DNA of 64,000 nucleotides from the NCBI GenBank assembly GCA_008711295.1, contig VUYV01000149.1, positions 1,954,980 to 2,018,979 on the forward strand, written 5' to 3'. The DNA is from Anarhynchus alexandrinus. Taxonomy: Eukaryota; Chordata; Aves; Charadriiformes; Charadriidae. Under the pieces are notes generated by a model. That model was not told the origin of the DNA, ran no database searches, and was given only the letters and a program-made list of their open reading frames with translations. The number at the start of each line of letters is the position of its first letter. Positions within the stretch are counted from its first letter, which is position 1. A program made the translations under genes and the position numbers. Positions 1 through 13,560 of the stretch are shown here, in pieces.

Positions 1-575
1 TTGAGAAGAACTATAGAAGTTGCACTTTCTGAGACACCCTGTAAACAAGTGTCCCAAGATAACTTTTAAATGTGCCTAATTTAACAACTGCTCCCCTAGC
101 CTCTCTCAATCTGCCGGTTCCACCTCCCTTTCTGGCAACATGACAGCCCAGCTGAGGTTCCTTCTGGCTTGTAAATAAACCCCCTCCAGACAGCAGAGGG
201 GTGCTGCAGTGACAGCAGAAGGGAGGCACGGCGTGTCCCGAAGTGCGGGTTTGCAATGGGGCTTTTACGGGGTTCATGTGGTTGGTGCTAACGGGGAACC
301 AGCCCGGCTTGCGGCTACGCAGCTGGCCCTGCCGTAGCCAAGCCCGTTAAGAGATGGGCCGGGTCCCTCCTGGCCCGCCGGGGCTGCTCGGGAAGGCGGC
401 ACCGGGCAGCGCGTCCTGCGAGCACGGCAGCGGCGCAGGCCGAGTCGGCAGCGGGACACCCCGGGGCGGGGCACCCCGGGCGGGCGGCACCGCTCGCCGC
501 CAGCCACCGTCTCGCCACCGCCGCCTCCTTCTCCTCCTCCTCCGGCAGGCGGGCCGGGGCCCGGCGGCCCCGCCG

Positions 576-605
576 NNNNNNNNNNNNNNNNNNNNNNNNN
601 NNNNN
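576..605. other. Assembly gap (30 N)
   Basis: Thirty consecutive N characters sit between two nearly identical GC-rich flanks (both carry cccggcggccccgccg). The gap lies inside the CpG island, in what should be RAB43 intron 1. The repeated flank suggests an unresolved or collapsed GC-rich tandem, and the true length is unknown. A separate single N lies at 1006. Confidence 0.98.
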
Positions 606-781
606 CCCGGCGGCCCCGCCGGCACCTCGGCGGCGGTGCCGGCCCGGAGCTCCGCGGCGCCGGGGGATGGGGGGGCGGGCCGGGAGGTGAGCCGCAGCTC
701 CCCGCCCGCTCCGCCAGCCCCGGAACCGGAGCGGCGGGGTGTCCGGCCGCCGCCTCCGCCCCGGGCCGCCGCTCCGCTCAC

Positions 782-1003
782 CTTCACCCGCTTGCCCTGG
801 ATCTCCAGGCTCTTCATGGTGAAGTCCACGCCGATGGTGCTGCCCTGGCGCTCGGCGAAGGCCCCGGTTTTGAAGCGCTGCACCAGGCAGGTCTTGCCCA
901 CGCTGGCGTCCCCGATGAGCACCAGCTTGAAGAGGAAGTCGTAGCTCTCCTCCGGGTCGGGGCCGGGCCCCCCCGCCGCCCCCAGCGCTGCCGGGCCGGG
1001 CAT
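782..1003 (-). CDS. RAB43: RAB43 first coding exon (Rab small GTPase), partial
   Basis: This exon encodes the N-terminal 74 residues of a Rab GTPase. Rab43 is a membrane-bound molecular switch that binds GTP/GDP and regulates Golgi and retrograde endosomal traffic. Visible features are a Gly/Pro/Ala-rich leader (residues 1-18), the [12 protein letters not shown] strand, an intact P-loop GDASVGKT (31-38), the RFKTGAF segment, and the switch I region [11 protein letters not shown] (51-61) with its conserved Thr. The ending [12 protein letters not shown] is very close to human RAB43, and [18 protein letters not shown] separates it from RAB19 and RAB30. The reading frame runs to a good donor (AAG|GTGAGC) at 782/781, phase 0. 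The remaining exons (switch II, NKxD, prenylated Cys tail) lie beyond the left edge. The ATG at 1003-1001 is the first in frame; an N at 1006 hides the Kozak -3 base. The main uncertainty is whether this locus is intact downstream. Confidence 0.9.
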
Positions 1004-1110
1004 GGNCGGACCCCGGGACCGCCGCAGGCTGCGGGGCTGCCGGCAGGTGCAGCGGTGGGCCGGGGCCGGCGGGGCCAGCTCGGGTCGCGGTCTGACCGAC
1101 ATAAGCCGTC

Positions 1111-4100
1111 GTGTGTGGGCAAACAAGTGCGTTAGTCAGCTGTCCTGAGTGGCACTGAGTCATCGCTACCAGTGCCCCAGTCTGTACAGAGGACCCGTCT
1201 ATGCCAGTGTTTGTTCACATTCTTGCTGGAGTGGCATATTTTTGTGATATATTCCTTCTGATATATTTTACAGTTACTGACACGTAGAAATAAACAGGTG
1301 CAATTACACCATTAAGTCATGCAGGAAGTGCAGCTGGTTTGCCTTGTTGGCTTTTCATTTTTAGGGCTGAGCTGGGGTGTGGTTTGTTTCCAGCGTCGCA
1401 GTCCAAGGCTCAGGGCTATGTTTTTTTCCCCCTTGGAAGGTGCTGTGCTGCTCAGACACATCTTTAAAACTGTTAACTCATGTTATGTGTCTTGGATATG
1501 TATGTGTATACGTGTGATTATATATTGCATCACAAACTGGTTATGTGTATTGAGATAAGTTTATCTCAGCAATCTGGAATTATTTGTGTTTTAACTGCTA
1601 CCTGGGTTATCTATGAAACAAACTGCTCTTTAATAGGCACTCTCCTTTAGATAATGTGGTGAGTCAAGATGCAAATTAAAATCAGGTTTACTAATAAAAT
1701 ACTTTGACGGAGCACATTTTATTAGTCTGTTCTTTGTAACAAAGATTTGCTAAATCTCATCCTCAGAGTTTCAAATGATAAAATTGTGAAATGAAACTGT
1801 TTAATGGCAGACAGTGAGAGTTAAGTTTTCCTATAGATAGTTGTGCAGGAAGAGAACAACCTGATTTATGCCTGAGCCAGTGCAGTCAGAATTGCTTTGA
1901 ATCAATGGATTTTTGGGTGGCTTAATGATTATTCCTTTTCAGGTCTGGATATGTATTTTTGGTGATCCATGGTAACCTTCCAGCAAGGGCAGAGGTATGA
2001 GTACTCTGTCAGGCTGGAACAAAGGCTTTCTGTTACTGGTAGCCTGCAACTCTGAATTAAGCAGGTCACTGAATTCTAGGATATTGATCAACCAGGACAG
2101 AAAAAGTGTTAAAGAGGAAGTAAGACACCACTGTGCATATGCTCTCTTTTTAATTAGCGCTTTTTATGTTTTCAGTGTCTGAGCAAAGCACTTAGTGGAA
2201 TTTAGATTATTTAGGAAGAAACATTGCTAGAGATGTCAGTCTTTAATATTTAGAATTAATTGTATGACCTCATTTTACTGGAAAAACAGAGATACTACTT
2301 CCATGAAGATAATTGTAAATCAGGTATTCCATTATCTTTGCTATAGATCATTGCAAACTATTTTGTAGTAACTGTCATTGTTGCTGCTTGTCATCATGAG
2401 CCTTTAACTGCTTCTAAAACAAAGAATTCCCCAAACAAAACTCATAAATTGTCACCCCTCATTATATGAGGGATCTTTCATGAATTCTCTCAAGTTGTGA
2501 AAGCTGTAAGTAGCGGTTTGAATGTTAAAATGCTTGTCTTTGATTAATCCCCAGACTCCATTGGGATTAACACCTGTTTCATGCAAAGATCAGGAAAAAA
2601 CAAAATGGGTTGGACTCGATTCCAATTTGTATCTGGCTGTATTTGAGAGTCGTTCATAAGAGTCGAGTAGGGAGTGCCAGAAAACATGCTGTAGTAGTCT
2701 CTCTACTAGTGCCACTGTAGTAGGTACGAGAAAACAGTACCAAAACGTGGTAGAAGACCCCCTGTATTTGCCTTAGTCACAGTTTCCTTTTCATTCGTCT
2801 AACTCAGTTCAACAAGAGAAGTTAAATTTCAACTCTATCAAATGGGTTTTGCTGCAGAGCCTTTGCTACAGGTGCGAGGTTGCTTGCAATTTCCACATTT
2901 GATAGTGGAATTTGGGTCACGAGACTGTTGTATTTCAAAGCAGCTGCTTGAGATTTGGAGTTACAAAGCAAATTAATTAAGCTCTGACCTTCTAAATAAA
3001 CATATGTGGTGATCTCATATGAAACACTGGAAAAACACAAGGAGGAGTCCTAAAATATATTATCCAGTCTTCTGCAGCACTGTTTGAAGGAGCAGAGGGT
3101 AGGGGTTCAAAGTAAGTTTTGTAACTATGCAATGACTCAGGAAGTTTATAGATAACTGTAATTCTATGCAGTAGCAAACATTCATCCTTAATAACTTCCA
3201 GTGTGGATATAGAACAGTTGCCAAAATTGTTCATGAAAACCAAGATGACTTGAATTATAGCTTGGTTGGTACATTGTTTACACTGTGTTCCAAGATAATT
3301 TTTTCAGCAAAGTTCAACATTTCCTCCTTGTATTTATAATGCAGGCATATTACTTGATGTGTTAATGCTCCTTATGTGGTACAAACTTTCTTTGGTTAGA
3401 TTTTGGTTAAAAGAATGTTTAAGCATCTGTATTTCTTGATGGCTTTATAGCCTGCCAATTTTACAGCTGAGTCAGCTTGAATGGACTGATTTCTTCAAGA
3501 CAACAAAAGCAGTAATATATTGTACTTTCTTTTTTAAAAGTGATATCAGCTAAATAGTTAAATGTTTACTTTTTATAATACATGTAATATATACAAGATA
3601 ACCACTTATGTGTTGTTTTAGTTTTTTTTAAAGGTCATAAAATCATATTCGCATACTTAGCATTACCTGACATGGCCCCACGTTTGATGCATAACTTCTT
3701 TGTTTTGTATATTAAATCATACATATTTTGTGACTCGAGTTTATGAGAGCAAATTGCTCTTCTTCCCATCTTACAATATTTTTTTTTGTGTTGTTTGAGA
3801 TTAAATACTTCTACTCCTTAAAAATTTACCTATGTTTGTAATCACGTGGGTTCTGGCTTTGTACTCGCAGACAGTGTGAGGTTATCTTGAAGAGGTCTTA
3901 GCATTACCTGGGGTAAACTGAAATCTATCTGTTTGAGTCTGCTGAGCAATGTAGCCTGCAGTGTTATGGGGTGTGTTCTTTTACAAAAAATTGATTGTTC
4001 TGAATTTTAACTAGAAGAATGTTGTAATAATACACTGTTTAGTAATTCAGTCTAAAATGCAGGACATGCTGATTTAAACATATTTTTGTCCAGAACCTTC

Positions 4101-7100
4101 TCTTTAAAGTTTAGCTGTGTCTGATGTTTGCCAGTTAAAATGTTAGTAGGGTTATTTTTAATTTGTTAATGTTCTAAAGCCTTTTTTAGCAGAAAGATAA
4201 TTAGGAAAGTTACCTGAGTGTTTAATGTTTACAGGAGAGATGAAATTTTGTCCTCTCTGTGGATGGGGTGTAGACCTTTTAACTCATTTACAGAGGGCCA
4301 AGACAAATGAATGGGTATTTTGAGGACTGTCACTAATCAACAGATACTCTTGCTGTGCATGAAAGCCTCTCTTTTCCACATCTGTATGCCTTTATTCTGT
4401 GTGAGAAGTAATTGGGGAGCAGCATATAGATAGAGATGCTCTTCAAGGTAATGGTAAAAATCATGATCAATTGGGAAGCCCCATAGTTTTACAGTGTTTT
4501 TTTTTTTTCCTGGAGAGCCTTCTGTGCTCACTTTTTCACATGCAACCATTTGTCCCTCACAGCTGCAGTGGTCACAGAACTTGGAAGACTCCTGGAGTCT
4601 TGAAAAATGATGCCGCTTAGGCCTTGTATTGCTTGTGGCCTATTCGAGCAGAAATTTTGCTTTTGCTTGGTGTTATGTTATTGTACTAGGACCAGCGGCA
4701 GTGAAACTGTTAAGTTACAAGGACGTTGCTGACCAACAAACAGGGATGAGTTTGGGGTCTGAAACTTCTCCAACCAAGGATTTTTACTGAGCACTTCTCC
4801 TTGTAAGCTTGCAGATCCTAGCCTTGCTCTGAGAAAATGTTTAGTGTCTCCTTCATGGGTGATTCTTAGCAATGAAATGTCTTTTATTATGCAGTTGTTT
4901 GGCAAAGTGTATGACTTTGTCATGTGTGACATGTTTGTTACCCAGCGTGAGTGTCGAATTTGTTATCAGCCAAGTTTCAGAACAAGCTAGTAATAAAAAA
5001 AATTTAATTGCATTCATGAAGTTTTCCAAATTACGCATTTTGAATATTAGAAGCTATAAGCTATTTCCAGTTCCTTTCAGCTGACTCAGTTGTGGATACT
5101 GGCTTCATTGTCATTTGAAATACTATATTCATATACATAGCTTAATCATCTTCTGGATGAATGCAATGCAGATTCTCCTCTGCTTAGTTTCTAAAGGCTT
5201 TTATCAATCTTAGTCACCCATCCGCTTTCCTTGTCTGTATTCTATAGAGAATGAAAGCCAGTCATTGCTGGGTTTTATCTCAAAGAGTGTAAGAGGAGAC
5301 ATGCCGCTTCAGAAACCATGCCAATTAATAGAACAGATTTCTTAAAACACAGCTGTTAATCACAGTTTCAAACACTGAAGAGTGGCTGATGAAACTAAAA
5401 ACCTTGGTTCCTCGCAGTCAGGTTTGTTTGGCAAATCATCACAGGCCAGCCCCCTAGTTTCAGGTAGCTCTGTGGTTCCTTGAGTTTGTTGACCTGTGTC
5501 ATCTTGCCACTGTAGATAAGAGATGCACCTTCAGGAACGTAGGGTAAGGGGAATCAGTGCAATACCTTTGAACAGTGTGTATACTCATTAGTATTCCTCT
5601 CTTGCATTTCAAATGCAACCAGAATCCCAGAGAGCAGCAGCGTGCACATGGACTGAGGATTTACCAGTCGGCCTGTGACTGCACATTCATGAAATATTGC
5701 TTGAAGTGCTAACGGCTCAGTAAAGAGCCACCTGCAAATCTGCATAGTTTGCTCACTTTTTAGTCTTCTGAGGTAGATTAATGTAGTACCTGTAAATTTA
5801 TCAGACATCTTTAAATTTGTGTTTTCACAGTCTCCACGTGTCTGTTTGAGATCCCCTGATCCTTGTCATGATAGCGGGATTTCTTGATGTTAACTTTAAC
5901 TTTACCTGGTACAGATTGCTGAGGGAGCTGAGGGTATTCTAATGTATTTGGGTGTTTAAAAATTATGATGCTGCGCATCAATTAGGTAAAGGTTTTCGTA
6001 GCACCCAAGTCTTCTTTTCAGAGCTGATGCATTTACTTTAGGAAGCAGTTTTATGTAGTGCAAATTGTCATCCTTGTGTTTTTGGGTTTTTTTTGCATTT
6101 GTTAACTCAAGCTCATTGTTTCCCTTTTTGTCTCAGTGATGTTTTAGTGTTGTAATAAAAGATAGTAAACCACTCAAAAATATCAGCCTAGATATCTTTA
6201 TCTATAGAAGATATTGGAATATGTTTTTTGAATATCTATGTCAGTGATATATGTGTCTGTGCATGTCTATATATACTTGTACATATGTGTATGCACACAT
6301 ATATGCTTGAATATATAAAAACACATTTTCTTCCTGAAAAGCACTGTAAAAGTACAAAATATTATAAATCTACCAAAAAGTAGCAAGCCTGTTGTTGACA
6401 CTGTAAAAAATACCTATGATAAAAACAGAGGTTCCGGTGAGTTAAACCACAGCTCATTCCTGCATATGTAGTCCTATGGCTAATGTGTCCCATCTCACGG
6501 CAGTACTTCCGTTCTGAGCATCCTTTATCTGTTGACATTTCTGTTCATTAAAGAAGTTTGCTTTGTCATTTCTCTACAACTGTGTATTTGGTTTTCAAGA
6601 CTTTTTATCTTCTACTTACAGTTTTTTAAAGGCTTATTTTTTCTCAATATGACCTCGTTTAGTGTCTTCATTTGAAACATACTGATCTCTGTTACCTTCT
6701 GATTTATGTAAATAGGTTAAGTAGTGGCTGTGAATACTTTCTTTTTCAACATATTTTCTGTCAGTATTTATGCTGTAATTGCTGCTGCTTCTCCTGTGTG
6801 AAATCTGAAATGTCCTCATGTGAGATTCAAAAATCGTAATGTCCCATTTTCTTCCTTTAGTACTGTAAGGATTACTTCAGCTCTAAAGAGTTTGTGTAGA
6901 GGCTTTCCAAGTTAAGTCTTACATATCATAGCTTTCTTATTTCCTGAGAACAGTTGCTTTGGCCTGTGACTTGAGTAAGTCTAGAATATATCCTGCAAAC
7001 AATTTTTTGCTATATCTAGAAAATGGAACTGAAATGCAGCCAGCAAAGCTTCAGTTCGAGTGCACATTCCAGTTTTCCCAAATACAGATGAGAGTTTTGA

Positions 7101-9782
7101 TATAACATGTTGGAACAATACAACCAAAATTATTTTTCTGTTAAATTCTAGTACTTTCTCTGTAGTTTCAATTACAGGATGTCATGTAATATAAACAGTC
7201 TACAAGCACCTTATTTCAAATATCATAATAGTGTGTGATTTAACTTTTGCCTGTTCTAGTACATCTGTTTTAAAAGGTGGACTGAAAGGTAACTTTTTGG
7301 GGTGTTTTTAGACTGTGCTGATTGAGCAGTTGGCAGTTAATGAAATCCTGTCATAACAAGAATACCTAGTGTTTATAATGTTCTTCACAATTTCAAACAT
7401 ACGTTAAAATTGCAGGTAGTAGATCCTTTTTGCCATAATTTTATTGCATTATGCTAAAAGTGTTGAGTGTGGCAGTTGTCACAATGCCGTGATTCTGTCA
7501 GTAGTCCCCAAACCCTCCTGCAGTTTATTGCCTTGTGAATTTTGAGCTTTGAATTTCCCTGGAACTTTTATCCTCCTCAAGTGAAATGGTGATATGTCTA
7601 TGGCATAGTTATTTACTTGCTGGATTAATAAAGCTAGGTTAAGAAACTAAGCGTGGACTGTAAAAAAAGGTGTTAGGAAAATATGGTGTCATTGACTCAA
7701 TGTGTTTTCATCCTAAATTAAAAATACTTTTTCGTCTTCTGACTTGAAGCCCCATTGTTTGTTCTGAGAGCAAGCTGGATTTATTAGTACTTTTGCCCCA
7801 TCACCAGTAATAAAAAAGCTGGGGCTAAATTCAACCTGCAGTAATGTTTTTGCCAACTCTTGTCTTTTGAACTGCACAGGTGCAGTAGGGATTAAAACAT
7901 GGGAAATAACTTTGCCAGTATGAAATACAGTCCATATCTTTGCCTTCGTTATGCTGCCTCTGAAGGATTTAGACAAATATGGAGCAAGAAGATCATGCAT
8001 ACATAGAAGGAGAAAATCTGGTAAGAAAATGCCTTTTTTTCTCCTTTTTTTCCTATGGTAGAATAGTATTTTTGTCCTCATTTCATAGACAGCAAGTTCA
8101 AGATAATTTCTAAATCCCTGAACAGTAAGTATAGGAATAAAGAGCAATTTTATATTACTCAGTTGAGACTGATAGTAATCTGAACTCATTAATGGTGAGA
8201 TAAACCACTGATAAATTATTTGAAAGAGAGGTACATATGCAATTTAGGTCTACACATGATTGGTATGAAAAAGATATCTCTGTAGTTTTGGAATAGATCG
8301 TGAATCTGCTGAGCGCGTGGCATTACTGCTATGTTCTTCAAATAAGACTAACATTGGGTAGTAATACTGGATGGAGGTTTTAATTTCTGAAGTGAAACTG
8401 ATTTCCCACTCAGGTCAGTAAGTCTTTGCTTTATCTTATTTATCATACCAAGAATGTGAAAGAGCAAAATTATTAGTTTGCTAGAAGTGTATTATACAAG
8501 CCTCTGCATTTTACTTTCATTTAAGCATTTTGAAATTCTTACCAGACTCAATCATTTTTTAGTATCTTACCAAAATTCATCATCACCATCAAAGTGGCTT
8601 AGTTTAATTCCCTCTTAAGTGATTGCAAGGCTTCTTGTTTGCTTTGCGCATACGTCAACAAGGGTCTTAAAATGATCATTTGCACGGTGCATGCAGCTAG
8701 ATGGAGGGTGGATTTTTGTACCTGAATGTACTTGGAAAAAGACACAACTGAAGGACAGCTGTGTACCCGTCAAAAGAAGGATGTGGTTTGTGCAAAAGCA
8801 GGCCAGAGGCCTGGCTTCAGACCTCCACGAGTTTATCTTCTGTTTTCTCTGACTCTTTGATGAGAGCTCAGTGCTAAAAGCAAATGTCTGCCTTTCCAAC
8901 TCTGATGGTGGTGGTCTGCTGATTTAGCTAGCACGCTTATTTTGCTCAACAGTTTCTGTAATTCCTGACGTTTATTTCAACTCCTCTCAAAGGTTTTGAT
9001 CTGGAAAGAGCCAATGGAATGAATTTGTATGTTTGAAGTTTAGATGTAGTCAAATACATGGTTAAATTGGACCCCAAAAGCTAGTGAATCCTTTTGTATA
9101 TTTCCGTGGAATACATTATTAAATCTGAATTTGACCAGGGTTGTTACATTACTATGCAACTTCAAAGCTATTTAGGTATAATATTATAGATTTTGCCAAA
9201 TTCTGTAGACAAAATTTTGATGAACCAAATCCCTACCCAGTATTCAATTGCCTCTGATGCAGGGAGATGTCTTGTGCTTCCTCTAACTGTTTACAAGTGG
9301 TATCTCTGTGTTGGGAAATAGAAGTTTTAAGTAATTTATTTGCCAAACTGTATTATAAAGAAATCCTCAATGAAATTAAGAGAACGAAAATATACGTATT
9401 AATTAAGTGTGTTATGATTACATTCATCATCATGATAGATAGAGCTAATATGAAAGTTTGGTTCTTCTGTCAGCCCTCTCATTCTTTTGATGTTGCAGTT
9501 CTTAGTGTCACTAGTAGCAGAGATCCTTTTCAATGCAGGTGTGGCAGTTCAGTCTTTGTGGCGTTACTGCTGCCTTTGCAGGTTCAGATTCATATGTGGC
9601 ACAGCCTCAGACTTGGAAAGATAGATGCATACGTGAATATAGCTACATCACACAGTTCAGTTAAATTTAATGGGACTGGCAAGCTGTCAACTCTTGTGTA
9701 AAGTATGTAGTGAACACAAACCTTGCTCCTTTGCTGAATAAATTAAGTTTTTGTTTGTTGTTTTATAGTAATTTGTTTTATA
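1111..9782. other. Intergenic, no gene seen
   Basis: This is AT-rich unique sequence upstream of RAB43. Open frames in it are short, lack homologous motifs and show no splice-supported exons. It holds mild low-complexity patches, including a TA/TG-rich run near 6230-6310. No CR1 copy, tRNA or hairpin of note was recognised. Regulatory elements for RAB43 could lie here but cannot be told apart by eye. Confidence 0.6.
6228..6312. repeat. TA/TG-rich low-complexity tract
   Basis: An imperfect alternating purine-pyrimidine stretch of mixed TATA, TGTG and CACA steps. It is a degraded microsatellite with no clean repeat unit. Confidence 0.6.
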
Positions 9783-10408
9783 CCATGAGCCAACAATGTG
9801 CCCTGGTGGCCAAGAAGGCCAATGGCATCCTGTGGTGCATCAAGCAGAGTGTGGCCAGCAGGTCATCTTCCCCCTCTGCTCTGCTCTGGGGAGGCCGCAT
9901 CTGGAGTATTGTGTCCAGTTCTGGGCTCCCCCTTTCAAGAAGGACAGGGAACTGCTGCAGAGGGTCCAGCAAAGGACTACTAAAATGATTAGGGGATTGG
10001 AGCATCTTTCTTATGAGGAAAGGCTGAGGGACTTGGGGCTTTTTAGTCTAGAGAAAAGAAGACTGAGGCAGGATCTTATCTATACTTATAAATGCTTAAA
10101 GGGAGGGTGCCAGATAGATGGGACCAGTCTTTTTTCAGTCGTGCCCTGTGACAGGACAAGAGGTAATGGGCACAAACTTGAGCATAGGAAGTTCCATCTT
10201 AACATGAGGAGGAACTTCTTTCCTTTGAGGGTGGCAGAGCACTGGCACAGGCTGCCCAGAGAGGTGGTGGAGTCTCCCACTCTGGAACCATTCCAAACCC
10301 GCCTGGATGCCGTCCTGTGCCACTGCTGGAGGTGCCCCTGCTCTGGCAGGGGGGTTGGACTGGATGATCTCCAGAGATCCCTTCCAACCCTAACCATTCT
10401 GTGATTTA
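9783..10408 (+). mobile_element. CR1 LINE, 5'-truncated, reverse-transcriptase ORF C-terminus plus 3' end
   Basis: This is the 3' end of a chicken-repeat-1 non-LTR retrotransposon. One open frame (9796-10401) carries hallmark C-terminal CR1 ORF2 protein blocks: [51 protein letters not shown], then [22 protein letters not shown], shown here in pieces. The 3' end (ggttggactggatgatctcc, then ccattctgtgatt) is the diagnostic CR1 terminus built from ATTCTGTG-type units. The 5' part, including the catalytic FADD region and the endonuclease, is missing, so the copy cannot move by itself. The 5' truncation and absence of a poly(A) tail fit the CR1 mode of insertion. The unbroken frame of about 200 codons suggests a fairly young insertion or chance escape from nonsense mutation. 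Confidence 0.93.
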
Positions 10409-13400
10409 TTATATACTTGAGCTTCAGATTACCTCTACAGCACTAGACTTTCTCGAATGTGCAAAAAAAAAAAGTACATGTAGGATGTGCTTGGTCCTTT
10501 ATTATGATATGAAGAGGAATAGTCAAAGCTCAGAAAAAAAGAGATTGGTTCCTGGATCTTTGGTTTGGTTTTTTTTTTTTAATATCTTATTGTAAATATA
10601 TAAAACTATTAAAATATTGAGACCCACTTTGTCGCTGAATAGTGCTGCAAAAACCCCCAGGACAAAACAAAACAGTTTCTCTTTTAATATGATAACCAGC
10701 ACAAAACAAAGTACATATATCTGTCTTGTGAAGACATATTTGCAGTCTATGAATAAATAGTGACAAACAAAAAAAATGAAAATAACCCCAAAGAAAGCGA
10801 AAACAAAATAATGTCACATTTGCACCAATCTCTGCTCCACAAGTTGTGAGCCTTTTTAAACTAATCATTGAGGGCTGTATCCTTTACAGGAGATAAGGGA
10901 GGCAAAGCACTGATAAGGGGGCTCTTCCAGGGCCACAGCACTCTTACTGCTGCCATTGCCATGTAAACTAGTCCATACCCTTGAAACCGCAGTTAAACAC
11001 CTTAGAAAATCATGGCATTTACTGAAAAAGTGTTGAAACCAGAATTTCCCAGGCTAGCCTAAAATTCACTCAGGTTATGCAAAAAAGGTGGGATTTTTCA
11101 CCCACGATAATAAAATAAAATACACCAACTATTTTGAACGCAAGCAGGAGAATGGAGGGTAATCAGCTATCCCTTCTTTTCTCCAGATATTAATGTTGGT
11201 TTGCGTAAGATCCTGCACTTGTATTCTCACTGATAGCTCTTTGCCTATTAAATAGAACCTTGCCCCCTACCTGGTGGGACTTCCTTGGCTGTAAGGATTT
11301 GTTTGTGTCGATCAGGAGGCAAGCTGGGGGCCTTAGAATTGGTGTGTCTTGACCTGGCTTCTGCAGCAGTGTGCATTCAGCCAATACTTCCATAAAACTT
11401 CGAGTTCCTTGGCTGAAAGTTGCTGTAAATGTGAAAATGCCATCTGTAACAATTGCACTGTTTTCTCTCACAAAGTTCTTGAAGGTGCATTGACCTGAGG
11501 CTAGCTAACTGCTTAAGAAAAAATATTAAGAATCTCTACCCCAAGAAGCTGCTTAAGAAAAATCATACTGGTTTTTTTTTTTATGCAAAACAGAACAGCA
11601 TAATTTCTAAAACTGAAGTACATCTAAAAACATTTCTCTTACTTTACTGAAGATAGCTGGCAGATTGCCACAGAGTTTTTAATTTTATTTTCTTTTTGGA
11701 TTGATTTCGTTGAGGTTTTATTCTTTTTTGAAACTATCTCAGAAAGTTCTCTCTCACATTGTCAGTAATAGGGGAGGAATGGTAGGAAGGAAACCTCACA
11801 AAGTGCTGTTTTCTTTGATGTCATTGTTTTGTTTTAGTTACTTAATTTACAATTTTTTTCTTCTTTATTTTATTGCACTTTGATAGGATGAAGCTACACT
11901 ACCAAAGTGGTTAGTCAAATTTTAATTCACATTAAAGTTCATCATGACTTTAGGAGAACAGAAGAGAGAAAACCTATGTCAAGTTGTAATATAAAGATTG
12001 AGCTGTGTCTTAGGGAGTTATAGTAGCAGAAAACTAACGGAAGGTCTAAAATGATTAAACACAGTGAGGAAAGTAAATGGAGATTGTATCGCCCGGTGTC
12101 CAAAGTTATAGTAACTTTAGATTTCTGTCAATAGAAAACAATTTACTTTTTGCGACCTCTGACACTTCGTGATGGAAGACCTGTATTAAGACTCTAGAAA
12201 GAGCTAACAGTAATTGATAGCTTGTTTGGAAAATCACTCTATCGCATCCAACTACTGAGGTTTTGGTATGAAAGAAAGGGTGACAAGCTTCAAGGAATTT
12301 TTCTCCCTGGCAGTTTTCAGCAGCCACTAGGTGACAATGTTGATCCAGTTTCAGAGCTGTCTGTCTGACAAAGCTGTTACTAAAGTTAAAGGAATTATTT
12401 CAGGATCTCTGAGGTTCTGTTATGCACAATTTGTGTTCTTTTATGGACTGAAGTTGCCCTTTTCCTTCAGGTCATAATTTCTGCTATTTTAGTTTTAGTC
12501 TTTCCAATAATTCAGCTTCTGATAACTTAATTTTCAGATAAGCTTATCAGTTTTTGCAGTTGCCTTGCAAGCTGAGGGCAGTCAAACGTACACTTGCTTC
12601 TAAACGCTTTACTGTCTTGAAGGCAACCTTTTACGATGTGGCGATTGCCATGTTCTTCCACTACTTTGTACTACTGATAGGAATGGGTGGCAAAGGTAGA
12701 TGTTACACAGATGTGTCAGGTTCTATAGTCCTTCTCCGTGGTCATAAGAGGTAATATATGAATCCTAGCCAAAAAATCCGTTATTAATATTGAAGGCAAA
12801 AACCTTCTGACCCCTAAAGAGGAGACAAGAAAAAATAATTCAAGGAGGGAAAGGGAACCTGTAATCCATCCCTGCTGACACTACCTTCCCTTTAAATCAA
12901 GGCCGTTTAAAAATGGGTTTTGCATGATTTTTTTTTTCCTGGACTAAGATGAATGTTCTGGATTTCCTTAGCCCTATTTTTTAATACTTTTCCAAGGATT
13001 TCTTAGTACTTTTCCAAGAGAATGTACTTGTGTAAAACAGTGCCATTCAGGTTTTTAAAAGACTGCATGCTTGATGGTCAAGCAAGAAAGTCGTAAGTAA
13101 AGCTGAATTAAATCTGAATGAACTTCTGTCAGGTACCTCAGATTTATTTTGCCTAAAATGAACTTGCCATGTCAGTCAGTAGCCATATGCCTGCTAAAGT
13201 GACATCAGTGCTGCTGCCCATGGGCAATCATTTGGGTAAACTGAAAATATGCTGCTGGGAAGGCATTCTGAGAGGGTACGTCAGGGAGCAAATCGCCTCT
13301 GGGAAGGAATTCAGTATAAATAGCGGCCATGTGGCCATTATGCAACTAAAGCAATTTGTTGTCACACACCCATTATTGAATGTAATCTAAATTTAATTGG

Positions 13401-13500
13401 AGTCGGTATAATAGCAAAATATTTACAGGAGTTCTAGCAACAGACTCTAAGAGCTTTTGAAAATTGTTTTGTGTAGTGCTCTGAAGAGAAAAAGCATGAA

Positions 13501-13560
13501 GATAAACAGCATTACTAAGATAAACTTAGCATTACTAAGCATTATGATAAACTTAGCACT
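13501..13560. repeat. Imperfect local tandem duplication
   Basis: The motif gataaac(tt)agcattact recurs about three times in 60 bases with small indels. It looks like replication slippage and no function is suggested. Confidence 0.6.

Larger units (their letters stand above)
230..1110. promoter_or_regulatory. CpG island at the RAB43 5' end
   Basis: This stretch is extremely GC- and CpG-rich against an AT-rich background. It spans the RAB43 first coding exon and the start of its first intron. Such islands usually mark constitutive promoters, so transcription of RAB43 probably starts just right of 1003 and runs leftward. No TATA box is evident. A perfect AP-1-type heptamer (TGAGTCA) lies at 1156-1162, about 150 bases upstream of the ATG; its function is not shown. 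The island is interrupted by an assembly gap at 576-605. Confidence 0.75.

Noticed and set aside
315..1163. Long frames of 196-282 codons on both strands across the CpG island
   Set aside because: They run across the N gap and are GC-driven. Only the frame with Rab P-loop and switch I motifs, up to the splice donor, is supported.
7713..8189. Minus-strand open frame of 158 codons
   Set aside because: Low-complexity Lys-rich part, no recognisable motif and no promoter or exon signals.
9778..10397. Several minus-strand frames inside the CR1 copy
   Set aside because: They are antisense shadows of the CR1 reverse-transcriptase frame.
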